The notes: generated by a model from the sequence alone, not told the origin. Shown: positions 53,728 to 62,182, counted from the first letter of the stretch. The stretch is 64,000 bases of DNA from Deltaproteobacteria bacterium (GCA_016177705.1 JACOUT010000018.1:186001-250000), one strand, 5' to 3'. Numbers and translations: made by a program.

Positions 53728-53857
53728 GGAACACCTCCTGCCGGGAGACTAGCCGCGAACGGCCGTTTTTGGCGTGCTTGGTAGATCGCTTTTCCCGGCC
53801 TTGGGACGCGCCCGGGCGCCCCTGTGACCCCTGCACGTGAGGCCGCGGCCTTTCCGC

Positions 53858-53863
53858 TAGAGT
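53858..53863 (+). promoter_or_regulatory. Possible -10 element of a leaderless dinB transcript
   Basis: TAGAGT lies seven bases before the ATG at 53871. I find neither a ribosome site nor a recognisable LexA box in the 143-base divergent gap. Confidence 0.45.
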
Positions 53864-53870
53864 TGCGACC

Positions 53871-55067
53871 ATGGGTTGGGCCAGGGCCACCATGCACGTC
53901 GACATGGACGCGTTCTACGCGTCGGTCGAGCAGCACGACCACCCCGAGCTGCTTGGCCGGGCGGTCATCGTCGGCGGGGCCGGTCGTCGGGCCGTGGTGT
54001 GCGCCGCCAGCTACGAGGCGCGGCGCTTTGGGGTGAAGAGCGCCATGCCGATGTACGCCGCCGAGCGCCTGTGCCCACACGCCGTGGTGCTGCCGGTGCG
54101 CATGGGCCGCTACCTCGAGGTCAGCAAGCGCCTGATGACGCTGTTTGGCCGCTTCGGCCCCACCGTGGAGCCGCTCTCGGTCGACGAGGCCTTCCTCGAC
54201 GTCACGGGCACCGAGGGCCTGTTCGGGCCGCCGGCCGAGCTCGCCTGGAAGGTGCAGCGCGCCGTGCGCGAGGAGCTCGGGCTGTCCTGCTCGGTCGGCG
54301 TCGCCGCCTCCAAGTACGTCGCCAAAGTGGCGAGCGACCTGAAGAAGCCGGGCGGGCTCGTGGTGGTGCCGCCGGGCGAGGAGCGCGCCTTCCTCGAGCC
54401 CCTCGACGTCGAGCGGCTGTGGGGCGTGGGCCCGAAGGCCGCCGAGCAGCTTCGCGCGGCGGGCTACGCCACCATCGGCGACGTGGCGCGCGTCGAGCGC
54501 GCGGCGCTCGAGCAACGCTTCGGCGCGCTCGGCGCCCACATCGCGGCGCTCGCGCGCGGCGAGGACGAGCGGCCCGTCGAGGACGGCCACGAGCGCAAGA
54601 GCCTCGGCGCCGAACGCACGCTCGAGCACGACATCCGCGGGCCCGAGCGCGTGTTGCGCGAGCTGTTGCCGCTGTGTGACGAGGTGGCGGCGGGCCTGCG
54701 CGCCAAGCGGCTGCGCGCCGGCAGCGTGCGCTTGAAGCTCAAATACGCCGACTTCAAGAGCGTGACCCGCGAGGCGCGGCTCGAGGAGCCGGTGCAAGAC
54801 GCGGCCAGCCTGCGCGCCGCGCTCGAGCGGTTGGTCAAGAAGGCAGACACCACGCGGCCGATGCGCCTGGTCGGCGTCACCGCCAGTGCGTTGGTCGACG
54901 AGGACGCGCCGCGCCAGCAAGGCCTGTTCTCGCAGCCAGTTAGGACGAAGGACGAGCAGCTCGAGCGCACCGTCGACAAGATCCGCGACCGCTTCGGTGA
55001 CGAAGCGGTGGTGCGCGGCACGCTCGTGGACGAGGCGTCGGCGCCGGCGCGGCCGCGCGGAAGGTGA
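53871..55067 (+). CDS. dinB: DNA polymerase IV (DinB), Y-family
   Basis: A 398-residue Y-family translesion polymerase. The catalytic metal sites are in MHVDMDAFYASVEQ and EPLSVDEAFLDVTG. YEARRFGVKSAMPMYAAERLCP and SVGVAASKYVAKVASDLKKPGG are also typical (quoted in part or whole). The little-finger domain follows, and QQGLFS near residue 347 is a probable beta-clamp binding motif. It bypasses damaged template bases with low fidelity. The ATG at 53871 was chosen from the open frame. The stop codon overlaps the GH57 gene start as TGATG, an odd operon partner for a DNA polymerase. Confidence 0.95.
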   Translation: MGWARATMHVDMDAFYASVEQHDHPELLGRAVIVGGAGRRAVVCAASYEARRFGVKSAMPMYAAERLCPHAVVLPVRMGRYLEVSKRLMTLFGRFGPTVEPLSVDEAFLDVTGTEGLFGPPAELAWKVQRAVREELGLSCSVGVAASKYVAKVASDLKKPGGLVVVPPGEERAFLEPLDVERLWGVGPKAAEQLRAAGYATIGDVARVERAALEQRFGALGAHIAALARGEDERPVEDGHERKSLGAERTLEHDIRGPERVLRELLPLCDEVAAGLRAKRLRAGSVRLKLKYADFKSVTREARLEEPVQDAASLRAALERLVKKADTTRPMRLVGVTASALVDEDAPRQQGLFSQPVRTKDEQLERTVDKIRDRFGDEAVVRGTLVDEASAPARPRGR

Positions 55068-57589
55068 TGAGGATGCCAAAGGACGAGGATCCGACCATCT
55101 ACGCCTGCATCCACGGGCACTTCTACCAACCGCCGCGCGAGAACCCGTGGCTCGAGGACATCGAGCGCGAGGAGAGCGCCGCGCCCTTCCACGACTGGAA
55201 CGAGCGCATCGCCGACGAGTGCTACCAGCCGAACGCGGCCGCGCGCATCCTCGACGGTCAGGGGCGCGTGGTCGACCTGATCAACAACTACCGCCACCTG
55301 TCGTTCAACTTCGGGCCCACGCTGTTGCGGTGGATGGAGCGCCGCCGGCCGCGCGCCTACGCCGAGATCCTCGACGCCGACAAGCGCGCGGTCGAGGAGC
55401 GCGGCCACGGCAACGCTGTCGCGCAGGTCTACAACCACGTCATCCTGCCGCTCGCCAACCGGCGCGACAAGGAGACGCAGGTGCGCTGGGGCATGCGCGA
55501 CTTCGAGCACCGCTTCGGGCGCAAGCCCGAGGGCATGTGGCTGGCCGAGACCGCGTGCGACAAGGAGACGCTCGAGGTGCTGGCCGACAACGGCATCCAG
55601 TTCACCGTCTTGTCTCCGCACCAGGCCAAGCGCTGGCGCTTCCTCGACGGCAGCGGCTGGACGCCGTCGACGAACGGCGACATCCCGACCGGGCGCGCCT
55701 ACCTCTACCAACAGCACCGCGGCCGACCGCTCCACCTGTTCTTCTACGACGCCGCCATCGCCAAGGGCATCGCCTTCGACGGCATGCTGGCCGACGCGCA
55801 CCACCTGGTCGGCGCCGTCGAAGGAGCTTTCGCGAAGCGCAACGCCGCGCCGGGCGGGCCAAAGGAAGGCGAGCCGTGGCTGGTGCACACCGCCACCGAC
55901 GGCGAGAGCTACGGCCACCACTTCAAGTTCGGTGACATGGCGCTCGCCTCCGCCTTCGCCAAGCTGCGCGCCGACAAGCGCGTGTGCTTGACCGGCTATG
56001 CGCAATTCCTGGCGAGGAGCCCAGTGCGCGCCGAGGCCGACATTCTCGACGTCAGCGCGTGGAGCTGTGCGCACGGCGTCGGCCGCTGGTCGAGGGATTG
56101 TGGCTGCAACGTCGGCGGTGGGCCCGGCTGGAACCAGCGTTGGCGCGAGCCGCTGCGCGCGGCGCTCGACGGCGCGCGCGACACGCTGGCGGCCCACTAC
56201 GAGCGCGAGATGGGCAAGCTCGCGCGCGATCCGTGGGCGACGCGAGACGCCTACATCGACGTCGTGCTCGATCCCTCGCGCACCGACGAGCTGGTGGCGG
56301 ACCGCGCCAAGAAGAAGCTCTCGGCCGAGGAGCGCGTCACGTTCTTCCGTTTGCTCGAGATGCAGCGCTGCGCGCTCTTGATGTACACGTCGTGCGGCTG
56401 GTTCTTTGACGACATCGGCGGCGGCGAGAGCGTCATCCTGATGAAATACGCGGCGCGCGCGCTCGCGCTCGGCATCGCCACCGGAGGGGCCACCGGCGTC
56501 GACGCCGAGGCCGCGCTGATGGAGACGCTCAAGGGCGCACGCTCGAACGTGCCCGGGCCGAAGGGCGAGCCGGTCACCGGCGCGGACATCTACCTGCAGC
56601 GCGCCAAGGTCGCTGCGATTACCCCCGACAACGTCGCCGTCAGCCACGCGCTGCAGGCGCTGGCCGAAGGGCCGCGTCGCTCGAGCCGCTTGTACGCCTA
56701 CGACGTCACCTTGAAAGACGAGACCGCCTTCAAGAAGGGTCGCGTGCCGTGCGTGTTCGGCCGCGTCACCATCACGGATACCCGCACCGACGAGGCGGCC
56801 GACACCGTCTACGCGCTCGCGCACTTCGGCGGGCTCGACTTCCGCTGCTGCACCGCCCAGTTCGCCAGCGACGCCGACCTGCAAGCGAGGCTCGAGCGCG
56901 TGCGCGCGGCCGCCGTCGAGGGCAGCACCCCCGCCATGGTGCGCGCGCTCGACGAGGCGTTCGGGCATCGATCCTTCAGCCTCAGGGACGCCTTCAAGGA
57001 CCTGCGCCAGCAGGCGGCGCGCGCGCTCGGCGCCGAGAAGATCGGGCTGCTCGAAGCGCTCGGCGACGAGCTGCTCGAGAGCCATCGCGCGCTGTTGTTG
57101 GCGCTGCGCGACCTCGACGTGCCGCTGCCGCTGCACGTCGAGACGCTGGCGTCGCACGTGCTCTCGCGCCGCGCCGACGCCTTGGTGGCTGAGCTGGTGA
57201 CGCCAGTCGACGATGACGACGCCGACTTCACCTGGCGCGCGCTCTCCTCACAGCTTCGCGGCGTGGTGGAGGAGACGAGCGCACTCGGGCTCACGCTCGG
57301 CGTGGCGAGGAGCGGCGAGCTGCTCGGCGACGCGCTGGTGGCCGCGCTCGACCGGCTGCGCGAGGAGCCGGGCGATGCCGAAGCGGCGGTGGCGCGTCGC
57401 CTGGTGGACGCGATCGCGGTGCTCGGCATCCAGCCCCGACAGTGGCAGGTGCAGACCTCGGCCTACGCGCTCGCCAAGGGCGCCCGCGAGGTACCGGCTC
57501 TTGGTGACGCGCTGCGTAAGCACCGCGACCTGCTCGAGGCGCTCGACGCTCTGTGTCACACGCGCTTTGCCGCGCTCGCGCTTCCCTAG
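55067..57589 (+). CDS. GH57-type glycoside hydrolase with DUF3536
   Basis: An 840-residue protein of glycoside hydrolase family 57 with the C-terminal DUF3536 extension, a group usually annotated as alpha-amylase or 4-alpha-glucanotransferase-like but poorly characterised. The GH57 N-terminal motif is CIHGHFYQPPRENPW, the nucleophile region is GMWLAETACDKETLEVL (glutamate near 162), and the acid region is ATDGESYGHHFKFGD (aspartate near 278). DUF3536 shows YTSCGWFFDDIGGGESV. The ATG at 55067 overlaps the dinB stop as TGATG and has GGAAGG upstream; an ATG two codons later is possible. It probably acts on glycogen-like glucans in the cytoplasm. Confidence 0.9.
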   Translation: MRMPKDEDPTIYACIHGHFYQPPRENPWLEDIEREESAAPFHDWNERIADECYQPNAAARILDGQGRVVDLINNYRHLSFNFGPTLLRWMERRRPRAYAEILDADKRAVEERGHGNAVAQVYNHVILPLANRRDKETQVRWGMRDFEHRFGRKPEGMWLAETACDKETLEVLADNGIQFTVLSPHQAKRWRFLDGSGWTPSTNGDIPTGRAYLYQQHRGRPLHLFFYDAAIAKGIAFDGMLADAHHLVGAVEGAFAKRNAAPGGPKEGEPWLVHTATDGESYGHHFKFGDMALASAFAKLRADKRVCLTGYAQFLARSPVRAEADILDVSAWSCAHGVGRWSRDCGCNVGGGPGWNQRWREPLRAALDGARDTLAAHYEREMGKLARDPWATRDAYIDVVLDPSRTDELVADRAKKKLSAEERVTFFRLLEMQRCALLMYTSCGWFFDDIGGGESVILMKYAARALALGIATGGATGVDAEAALMETLKGARSNVPGPKGEPVTGADIYLQRAKVAAITPDNVAVSHALQALAEGPRRSSRLYAYDVTLKDETAFKKGRVPCVFGRVTITDTRTDEAADTVYALAHFGGLDFRCCTAQFASDADLQARLERVRAAAVEGSTPAMVRALDEAFGHRSFSLRDAFKDLRQQAARALGAEKIGLLEALGDELLESHRALLLALRDLDVPLPLHVETLASHVLSRRADALVAELVTPVDDDDADFTWRALSSQLRGVVEETSALGLTLGVARSGELLGDALVAALDRLREEPGDAEAAVARRLVDAIAVLGIQPRQWQVQTSAYALAKGAREVPALGDALRKHRDLLEALDALCHTRFAALALP

Positions 57590-57706
57590 CGCGGCCGTCC
57601 CGGTGACGCCGGACATTCGATCCGCCTGCGCCCGCGATCTAGCCTGGGTCGTCCGCTGGACTAACCAATTGTCGCACCCGCCGTCGCCCCCAAAGCGCGG
57701 ATCGCG

Positions 57707-57726
57707 GTCGGAGCCATCGCTCCGAC
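57707..57726. promoter_or_regulatory. Perfect 8-bp hairpin before the next gene
   Basis: GTCGGAGC, loop CATC, GCTCCGAC: a perfect 8-base stem with a tetraloop, ending 11 bases before the GTG at 57738 and 117 bases after the GH57 stop. It could be a leader attenuator, an operator or a late terminator. No T-run follows. Confidence 0.45.
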
Positions 57727-57737
57727 GGGGCAGGCGC

Positions 57738-59216
57738 GTGCGTTTGAACGACCTGAACCCCTACTCGCTCGACGCCAACGGCTGGTGCGACCCGACCAAC
57801 TCCCGCGCCGATGCCTACGAGCGCGAAGGGCCACCCCCCGACAAACGGGCGACGGATGAGACCGCGGCCGGCGAGTTGGCGCGTCGCCTCGCAGCCCTCA
57901 AGCGAGCGCCCAAGCGGCCGCTCGCCGTCGACAAGCTGTTCCGCTGCTGGGCCGAACACCCGCGGCGTGAAACGGTGCGCGAGCTGTTCCCGCTGCTCAA
58001 GGGCGCGGAGCGTCGCGCGGCGCTGCGGCGCGAGGTGGGCCGCGTGCGCGTGCGCAGCACCAGCGGTCACGTCGTCGACCTTGCCGCCAAGGTGCGGGAG
58101 TGCGGCGCGCTGACGCCGCTCGAGAGCCAGCGCATCGTCGATGTGCTGGTCGACCTGCGCCACGCATGGAAGACACGCGACGCCGACGCCGGCTACGACG
58201 ACATCAACTGGCGCCACGCGGTGGCCGAGATCGGACAAATCCTCGACATCGCCGAGCAAAACGGCCTGTCGCCGATGGCCACCGAGGACGCGGTGCTGGC
58301 CTCGATGTTCTCGGACGCCGCCAAGCTCAAAGACAACTTCCTCACGCACCACATCGACGGCGCGGTGGCGGCGGCGCTGGTGCTGCCGCGCTTCCTCGAC
58401 GTCGAGCGCGAAGGCGCGCGCGCGCGCGTGGTCGCCATCTGCCAGTCGATCCTCGAGCACCAGGTAGGCCCGCCGCGCTTCATGGCGCAGATGGTGCGTA
58501 TGGGCATCGAGGAGGCTGCGCGCCTGCGGGGCTTCTCGCTCGACGGGCTCGAGGGGCTGCACGCCAAGATCGCCGATCCGTTCAACCCTGACCACCTGGT
58601 GCTGCACGCGGACGGCTACGGTGTGCTCAAGCTCGAGGAGCGCGAGCGCGCGTTGCTCGCGCACGTCGGGCTCGCCGAGTGGTACGCGCCGCACCCGTCG
58701 ACGGCGTGGTTCGCGGCGTCGAGCGCGGTCATCGACGCCGACAGCTTGGTCAACTACGTCACGCCCGACGGCGTGGGCAAGATCGTGGCCATCTGCGGTC
58801 CGGGCACGCCGTTTCGGGACGCCACCGTGTTCCACTCGATCTTCTCCTGCGGCGCGTCCTTCGTCGACGCGGTCAGCGTCATGAGCGACGTCGCCATGCC
58901 GGCGGTGCGCGAAGGTGTCGCGCACACGCGCTCGGTCATCGAGGACGTGCGCGCGCGCGTCTCCACCGAGATCGACGAGGGTTGGCTGCACTTCTCGCCG
59001 CGCGAGCTGAAGGTCATCGTCGCCGAAGAGGCGGTCGACCTCGACAAGCTGGTTACCAAGAAGCGCGACGGTGAGATCCTGGTTGACGTGCCGTGGCTCG
59101 ACAGCGGCAACCTGCCCTATTGGAACACGCAGCTCGATTACGCCGCCGACGGTGCCTCCTTCGAGTTCGCCAAGCTGTTGCGCCGGCGCGTCGCCGATCT
59201 GCTGCGGGAGACCTGA
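57738..59216 (+). CDS. Unknown 492-residue protein, possibly degenerate HD-domain
   Basis: A 492-residue soluble protein. The centre (about 140-260) is helical with the pattern of HD-type phosphohydrolases (AEIGQILDIAEQNGLSP, LASMFSDAAKLKDNFLTHHIDGAVAAALVLPRF in parts, ILEHQVGPPRFMAQMVRM), but the expected His-Asp pair reads Ser-Asp. If related, it may therefore be inactive or only ligand-binding. The C-terminal half has HADGYGVLKLEERERALLAHVGLAEWY and many conserved-looking strand segments. The start is taken as GTG at 57738 (VRLNDLNPYSLDANGW); a TTG two codons later is possible. Its stop overlaps the PilZ gene as TGATG, so a link with c-di-GMP signalling is plausible. Confidence 0.55.
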   Translation: MRLNDLNPYSLDANGWCDPTNSRADAYEREGPPPDKRATDETAAGELARRLAALKRAPKRPLAVDKLFRCWAEHPRRETVRELFPLLKGAERRAALRREVGRVRVRSTSGHVVDLAAKVRECGALTPLESQRIVDVLVDLRHAWKTRDADAGYDDINWRHAVAEIGQILDIAEQNGLSPMATEDAVLASMFSDAAKLKDNFLTHHIDGAVAAALVLPRFLDVEREGARARVVAICQSILEHQVGPPRFMAQMVRMGIEEAARLRGFSLDGLEGLHAKIADPFNPDHLVLHADGYGVLKLEERERALLAHVGLAEWYAPHPSTAWFAASSAVIDADSLVNYVTPDGVGKIVAICGPGTPFRDATVFHSIFSCGASFVDAVSVMSDVAMPAVREGVAHTRSVIEDVRARVSTEIDEGWLHFSPRELKVIVAEEAVDLDKLVTKKRDGEILVDVPWLDSGNLPYWNTQLDYAADGASFEFAKLLRRRVADLLRET

Positions 59217-59593
59217 TGGCCAAGAAGAAGAAGGGCGCCAAGGCCGCCGATGGCGCGAGCGGCGGCAGCATCGATCACCGCAAACACCCGCGCGTGCCGC
59301 TCGAGCTGTTGGTGCAGGTGACCAGCGACTCGATCGCGCAGTTTCGCGCCGTGCACGCGAAGAACCTGTCGGTGGGCGGCATGTTCATCGAGACGCCGAC
59401 GCCGCGCGCGCTCGGCGCCTCGGTGTTCTTCCAGTTCACCGTCAAGGACGGCGGCACGCTGATCGAGGGGCTCGGGCGCGTGGTGCACGCGTCGAAGACC
59501 GGCATGGGCGTGGAGTTCGTCAGCGTGCTCGAGCCGAGCGCGTCCATCATCAAGAAGCTGGTGGCGGATCGGCTGGCCAGCTCTCGGGCGTGA
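59216..59593 (+). CDS. PilZ-domain c-di-GMP receptor
   Basis: A 125-residue PilZ protein, expected to bind cyclic di-GMP. The Arg motif is HRKHPRVPLEL and the second motif is AKNLSVGGMFIETPTP, both complete enough for ligand binding. A Lys-rich N-terminus (MAKKKKGAKAADG) precedes the domain. The ATG overlaps the stop of the upstream gene as TGATG. Its last 44 bases overlap the end of the convergent truA gene. Proteins of this size in Myxococcota often control motility or secretion. Confidence 0.9.
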   Translation: MAKKKKGAKAADGASGGSIDHRKHPRVPLELLVQVTSDSIAQFRAVHAKNLSVGGMFIETPTPRALGASVFFQFTVKDGGTLIEGLGRVVHASKTGMGVEFVSVLEPSASIIKKLVADRLASSRA

Positions 59594-60401
59594 CCGGGAA
59601 GCCCGGGAAGCGCGCGTCCGCCGGGATGCCAGCGTGTGCCAGCTCGTCCGGGTAGTAGACCTCCTCGAGCGTGAGACCGCATGCCGGCGCAGTCACGCCC
59701 GCCTGGGTGCGATCGCGCGCTGCCAACAGGCGCGGCATGTCCGCCGGTCTGAAGCGGCCGCGGCCGACGTCGACCAGCGTGCCCGCCAGGCAGCGGATCA
59801 TGTGACGGCAGAAGGCGTTGCCGCGCACCTCATAGACCACCTGGCCGTCCTGCTCGCGCAGCTCGCTCATCCAGAGGTAGCGGCGCGCGTGCGCGGCGTC
59901 GCAGTGCTGCGAGCGGAAGCTCTCGAAGTCGAGCTCGCCGACAAACGCGCCGGCCGCCTCCTTCATCGCCTCGAGGTCGAGGTGCTTGCGCACGTGCCAG
60001 GAGGTCGAGCCGCGGAAGGGATCGTGCCAGGCCGCCGTGTGCAGGCGGTAGCAGTAGCGCTTGCCGACGCTGTGGCGCTTGGCGTCGAAGGCGTCGAACA
60101 TCGCCTCTGCGCGCACTACTGCGAGGTCGTCGCCGAGCTGGCTGTTGCACGCGAGCACCATCTTCTCGACGGGCACGCGCGAGGAGAAGCGCGCGCTCAC
60201 TACCTGGCCGCGCGCGTGGACGCCCGCGTCGGTGCGACCGGCGCCGCGCACGCGCACCGGCTCGCCGGCGAGCGCCGACAGCGCGCGCGCGAGCTCGCCC
60301 TGCACCGAGCGCTCGCCCTCCTGCGCGGCGAAGCCGACGAAGCGGGCCCCGTGGTAGGCGACGACGAGGCGCCAGGTGGCGGTGTGGCGCTCCAGGGGCA
60401 T
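59550..60401 (-). CDS. truA: tRNA pseudouridine(38-40) synthase TruA
   Basis: A 283-residue pseudouridine synthase of the TruA family, acting on positions 38-40 of tRNA anticodon stems. The catalytic motif GRTDAGVHARGQV holds the essential aspartate; WRLVVAYHGARFVGFAAQ is the N-terminal strand, and GNAFCRHMIRCLAGTLVDVG the C-terminal motif. The start is set at the ATG 60401 because the fold begins there. The frame is open to a GTG at 60431, but that would overlap the divergent lipoprotein start. The 3' end overlaps the PilZ gene by 44 bases. Confidence 0.93.
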   Translation of the reverse strand: MPLERHTATWRLVVAYHGARFVGFAAQEGERSVQGELARALSALAGEPVRVRGAGRTDAGVHARGQVVSARFSSRVPVEKMVLACNSQLGDDLAVVRAEAMFDAFDAKRHSVGKRYCYRLHTAAWHDPFRGSTSWHVRKHLDLEAMKEAAGAFVGELDFESFRSQHCDAAHARRYLWMSELREQDGQVVYEVRGNAFCRHMIRCLAGTLVDVGRGRFRPADMPRLLAARDRTQAGVTAPACGLTLEEVYYPDELAHAGIPADARFPGFPVTPESWPADPPPAS

Positions 60402-60412
60402 GCGCGGCGTGC

Positions 60413-60418
60413 TACCAG
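60413..60418 (+). promoter_or_regulatory. Possible -10 element of a leaderless transcript
   Basis: TACCAG lies seven bases before the GTG at 60426, between the two divergent starts. No ribosome site is present. Confidence 0.35.
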
Positions 60419-60425
60419 GGGCGAC

Positions 60426-61370
60426 GTGCACAGTGAACCGGTCACGTCGGACGCGCGCCCATCGACGCTCGGCCTCGCCCTCATGCTAGCGGTCGCCGCC
60501 AGCGCAGGCTGCGCGGCCGTCGACGTCAAGGGGCGCGAGACCTTGCGGGTCGGCCCGCTGCGCGGGGTCGCGGTGGCGCCGAGCGAGGTCGCGCCTGAGC
60601 CGGTGCGCATCGACGCCGGCACCGACGCGCTTACCGACGAGGAGCTGGCGGGCGTCGCGGCCGCCCTGCCCGGCGAGCTGTCGCGCGCCCTCGCCGCCCG
60701 AGCCGCGCAGGCGACAGCGCCGCGCACGCTCGGCATCGCGAAAGTGCTCGGCTGCCGCCTGCGCGCCGGCCCGGGCCGCGCCGCCACAGTCTACGAGGCG
60801 CGCTGCAGGGTCTCGGTGTCGGTCGCCGACGTGCCCATCATCGAGGTGCACGCCGAGGCGCTGCGGCGCGTGCGCTCGCGCGCCATCTCCGAGGACGAGG
60901 CCAAAGCGATCCGGAAGCTGGTGCGAAATCCGCTGTTGTCGACCGAGGACGGGCGGCTCGCGCTGGTGGCCGCGCTCGAGGCAGCGGCCACCCTGATCGT
61001 CGACGGTAGGCTGCCGGCCCCGCCCGACCTGCCCGGTGCGCCACCCATGACGCGCGAAGGACGCGCCGCGCTGGCGCGTGAGCAGCTCGCACGGCGAGGC
61101 CAGGGCGAAACGGTTGCGACGCGCGCCGCCTTGTTCGATCTGTCCTCGAGCGGCACGCCCGCCGACGCGGAGGCGGTGCTGCCGTTCCTCGCCCACGACG
61201 ACGCCGGCGTGCGCCTGGCAGCGGTCGATGCGCTCGGCGAGCTGTGCGCCCCGTGGAGCGCCGAACGCTTGGAGCCGCTCACCGTCGAGCACGCCGAGGA
61301 GCCCGAGTTACAGGCGGCTGCGGGGCGCGCGCTCGCGCGCGTACGTACGTGCGCGACGTTCTCGCGCTGA
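60426..61370 (+). CDS. Lipoprotein with C-terminal HEAT-like repeats
   Basis: A 314-residue lipoprotein with lipobox VAASAGC (Cys29). The middle has a strand-rich segment (RVGPLRGVAVAPSEVAPEPVRIDAG in part), and the C-terminal part ends in HEAT/PBS-lyase-like helices (AVLPFLAHDDAGVRLAAVDALGELC, in part). The GTG at 60426 is the only start that gives a complete signal peptide; there is no ribosome site but a TACCAG hexamer seven bases upstream. It is divergent from truA. The function is unknown; HEAT repeats usually mediate protein contacts. Confidence 0.6.
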   Translation: MHSEPVTSDARPSTLGLALMLAVAASAGCAAVDVKGRETLRVGPLRGVAVAPSEVAPEPVRIDAGTDALTDEELAGVAAALPGELSRALAARAAQATAPRTLGIAKVLGCRLRAGPGRAATVYEARCRVSVSVADVPIIEVHAEALRRVRSRAISEDEAKAIRKLVRNPLLSTEDGRLALVAALEAAATLIVDGRLPAPPDLPGAPPMTREGRAALAREQLARRGQGETVATRAALFDLSSSGTPADAEAVLPFLAHDDAGVRLAAVDALGELCAPWSAERLEPLTVEHAEEPELQAAAGRALARVRTCATFSR

Positions 61371-61467
61371 CGCAATACTGCGTGTCGCGCACCGAGGCAG
61401 TGCCATTGGCCTGCTCGACTACGGCGCGATGTAGCTCCAGCACCTCGGCGACCTTGAGGAGCTTCAT
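61371..61467 (-). pseudogene. doc: Truncated Doc (death-on-curing) toxin
   Basis: The minus-strand frame from 61467 begins MKLLKVAEVLELHRAVVEQ and reads on to NGTASVRD, matching the first 30 or so residues of Doc/Fic-type death-on-curing toxins (consensus x-L-x-x-E-V-L-x-x-H ... GG-x-x-G-V-R-D). Homology ends there: the frame runs into the lipoprotein gene on the other strand and the Fic motif HPFxxGNKR is absent. The ATG follows the antitoxin stop codon with no gap, so this is the 5' stub of a lost toxin gene. It would not be active. Confidence 0.6.
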
Positions 61468-61665
61468 TCAGGCAAGGCGTCGGTACAGCTCGTGATTCTT
61501 TTCGAGCACGGCCGCGAGGATCTTCTTGAGTTCGGGATCGGACGTCGAGAGCCCGTCCTTCAAGACCGCCGCGGCGAGGTCCTCGGGCGCGACGTTGAGC
61601 TCCCGCGCGCGCTCACGCAGACGTTGCTCTTCCTGCTCGGACAGCTCGACAGAGATCGTGGTCAC
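61468..61665 (-). CDS. Ribbon-helix-helix antitoxin (Doc-associated type)
   Basis: A 65-residue DNA-binding antitoxin. The N-terminal strand and helix VTTISVELSEQEEQRLRERARELNVAPEDLA (in part) is the ribbon-helix-helix pattern, and the C-terminal helix ends VLEKNHELYRRLA, as in antitoxins encoded just before Doc toxins. The GTG start at 61665 overlaps the stop of the upstream gene as GTGA, which is why it is preferred over the open frame further upstream. It directly precedes the toxin stub, so it is probably an orphaned antitoxin and could still repress its own promoter. Confidence 0.75.
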   Translation of the reverse strand: MTTISVELSEQEEQRLRERARELNVAPEDLAAAVLKDGLSTSDPELKKILAAVLEKNHELYRRLA

Positions 61666-62009
61666 CTGCCGACGATAGCAGAGCGTCCCGCAAGACGCCG
61701 CTTCCACTCACTGGACGTCACAAACGTCTCTTCGTTCATCTCATCGAAGACGATCCAGCCGCCGCACTCCTCCGCAAGCTGTCGCAACCGTGCGACTTGA
61801 TCGTCCGTGATTTCCGTTCGCCCGAAGGAGCGCGACCCGCCGTCGATGGCGCGCCACAGCGAGAACTCGAGTCCCTCCATCCAACCGGCGTGGTACGCCC
61901 GCTCCGAGAGTTCCGACATCAACTCGGCGAGCGCGCGCTGTTTCGGCTCAAGGTCTCCGAGCACGGCATCCCCCCATTCACCAACGTGGTGCACGGCCGA
62001 CAGCCGCAC
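61662..62009 (-). CDS. Small protein upstream of the antitoxin, unknown
   Basis: A protein of up to 115 residues with LEPKQRALAELMSELSERAYHAGWMEGLEFSLW and CGGWIVFDEMNEETFVTSSEWKRRL (each quoted in part). I do not know a named family. It is soluble and acidic. Start candidates are GTG at 62009 and GTG at 61964 (VLGDLEPKQ), the latter with GGGG nearby. It overlaps the antitoxin start by four bases and was probably part of the same toxin-antitoxin or defence transcript. GC content is lower than in the rest of the window. Confidence 0.55.
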   Translation of the reverse strand: MRLSAVHHVGEWGDAVLGDLEPKQRALAELMSELSERAYHAGWMEGLEFSLWRAIDGGSRSFGRTEITDDQVARLRQLAEECGGWIVFDEMNEETFVTSSEWKRRLAGRSAIVGR

Positions 62010-62054
62010 GCAAGGCGGTCATGATGGCGCGGCGTTGCAACGGAGCACAACCCT

Positions 62055-62116
62055 GCGGGCGCAGCGACGAAGGAGCGAGCACGCAGCGCCCGCGGCTGTC
62101 CCGCGCGAAGCGCGGG
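62055..62116. other. Two strong hairpins in the gap after the methyltransferase gene
   Basis: GCGGGCGC (62055-62062) pairs with GCGCCCGC (62086-62093), and directly after it CCCGCGC-GAA-GCGCGGG (62100-62116) forms a perfect 7-base stem with a triloop. The 173-base gap is otherwise featureless. They could end the methyltransferase transcript or be remnants of a REP-like element. Confidence 0.5.
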
Positions 62117-62182
62117 CTCTGCGGCCGTGCGAGTGTTGGCAGCACGAGCGACGCAGCATGTCTGCGGCCTGCGCGTCCCTCG

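Noticed and set aside
53728..53870. LexA operator before dinB
   Set aside because: No CTGT-N8-ACAG or other clear palindromic operator is seen in the gap.
60402..60431. Upstream GTG start for truA at 60431
   Set aside because: It adds ten residues outside the conserved fold and would overlap the start of the divergent lipoprotein gene.
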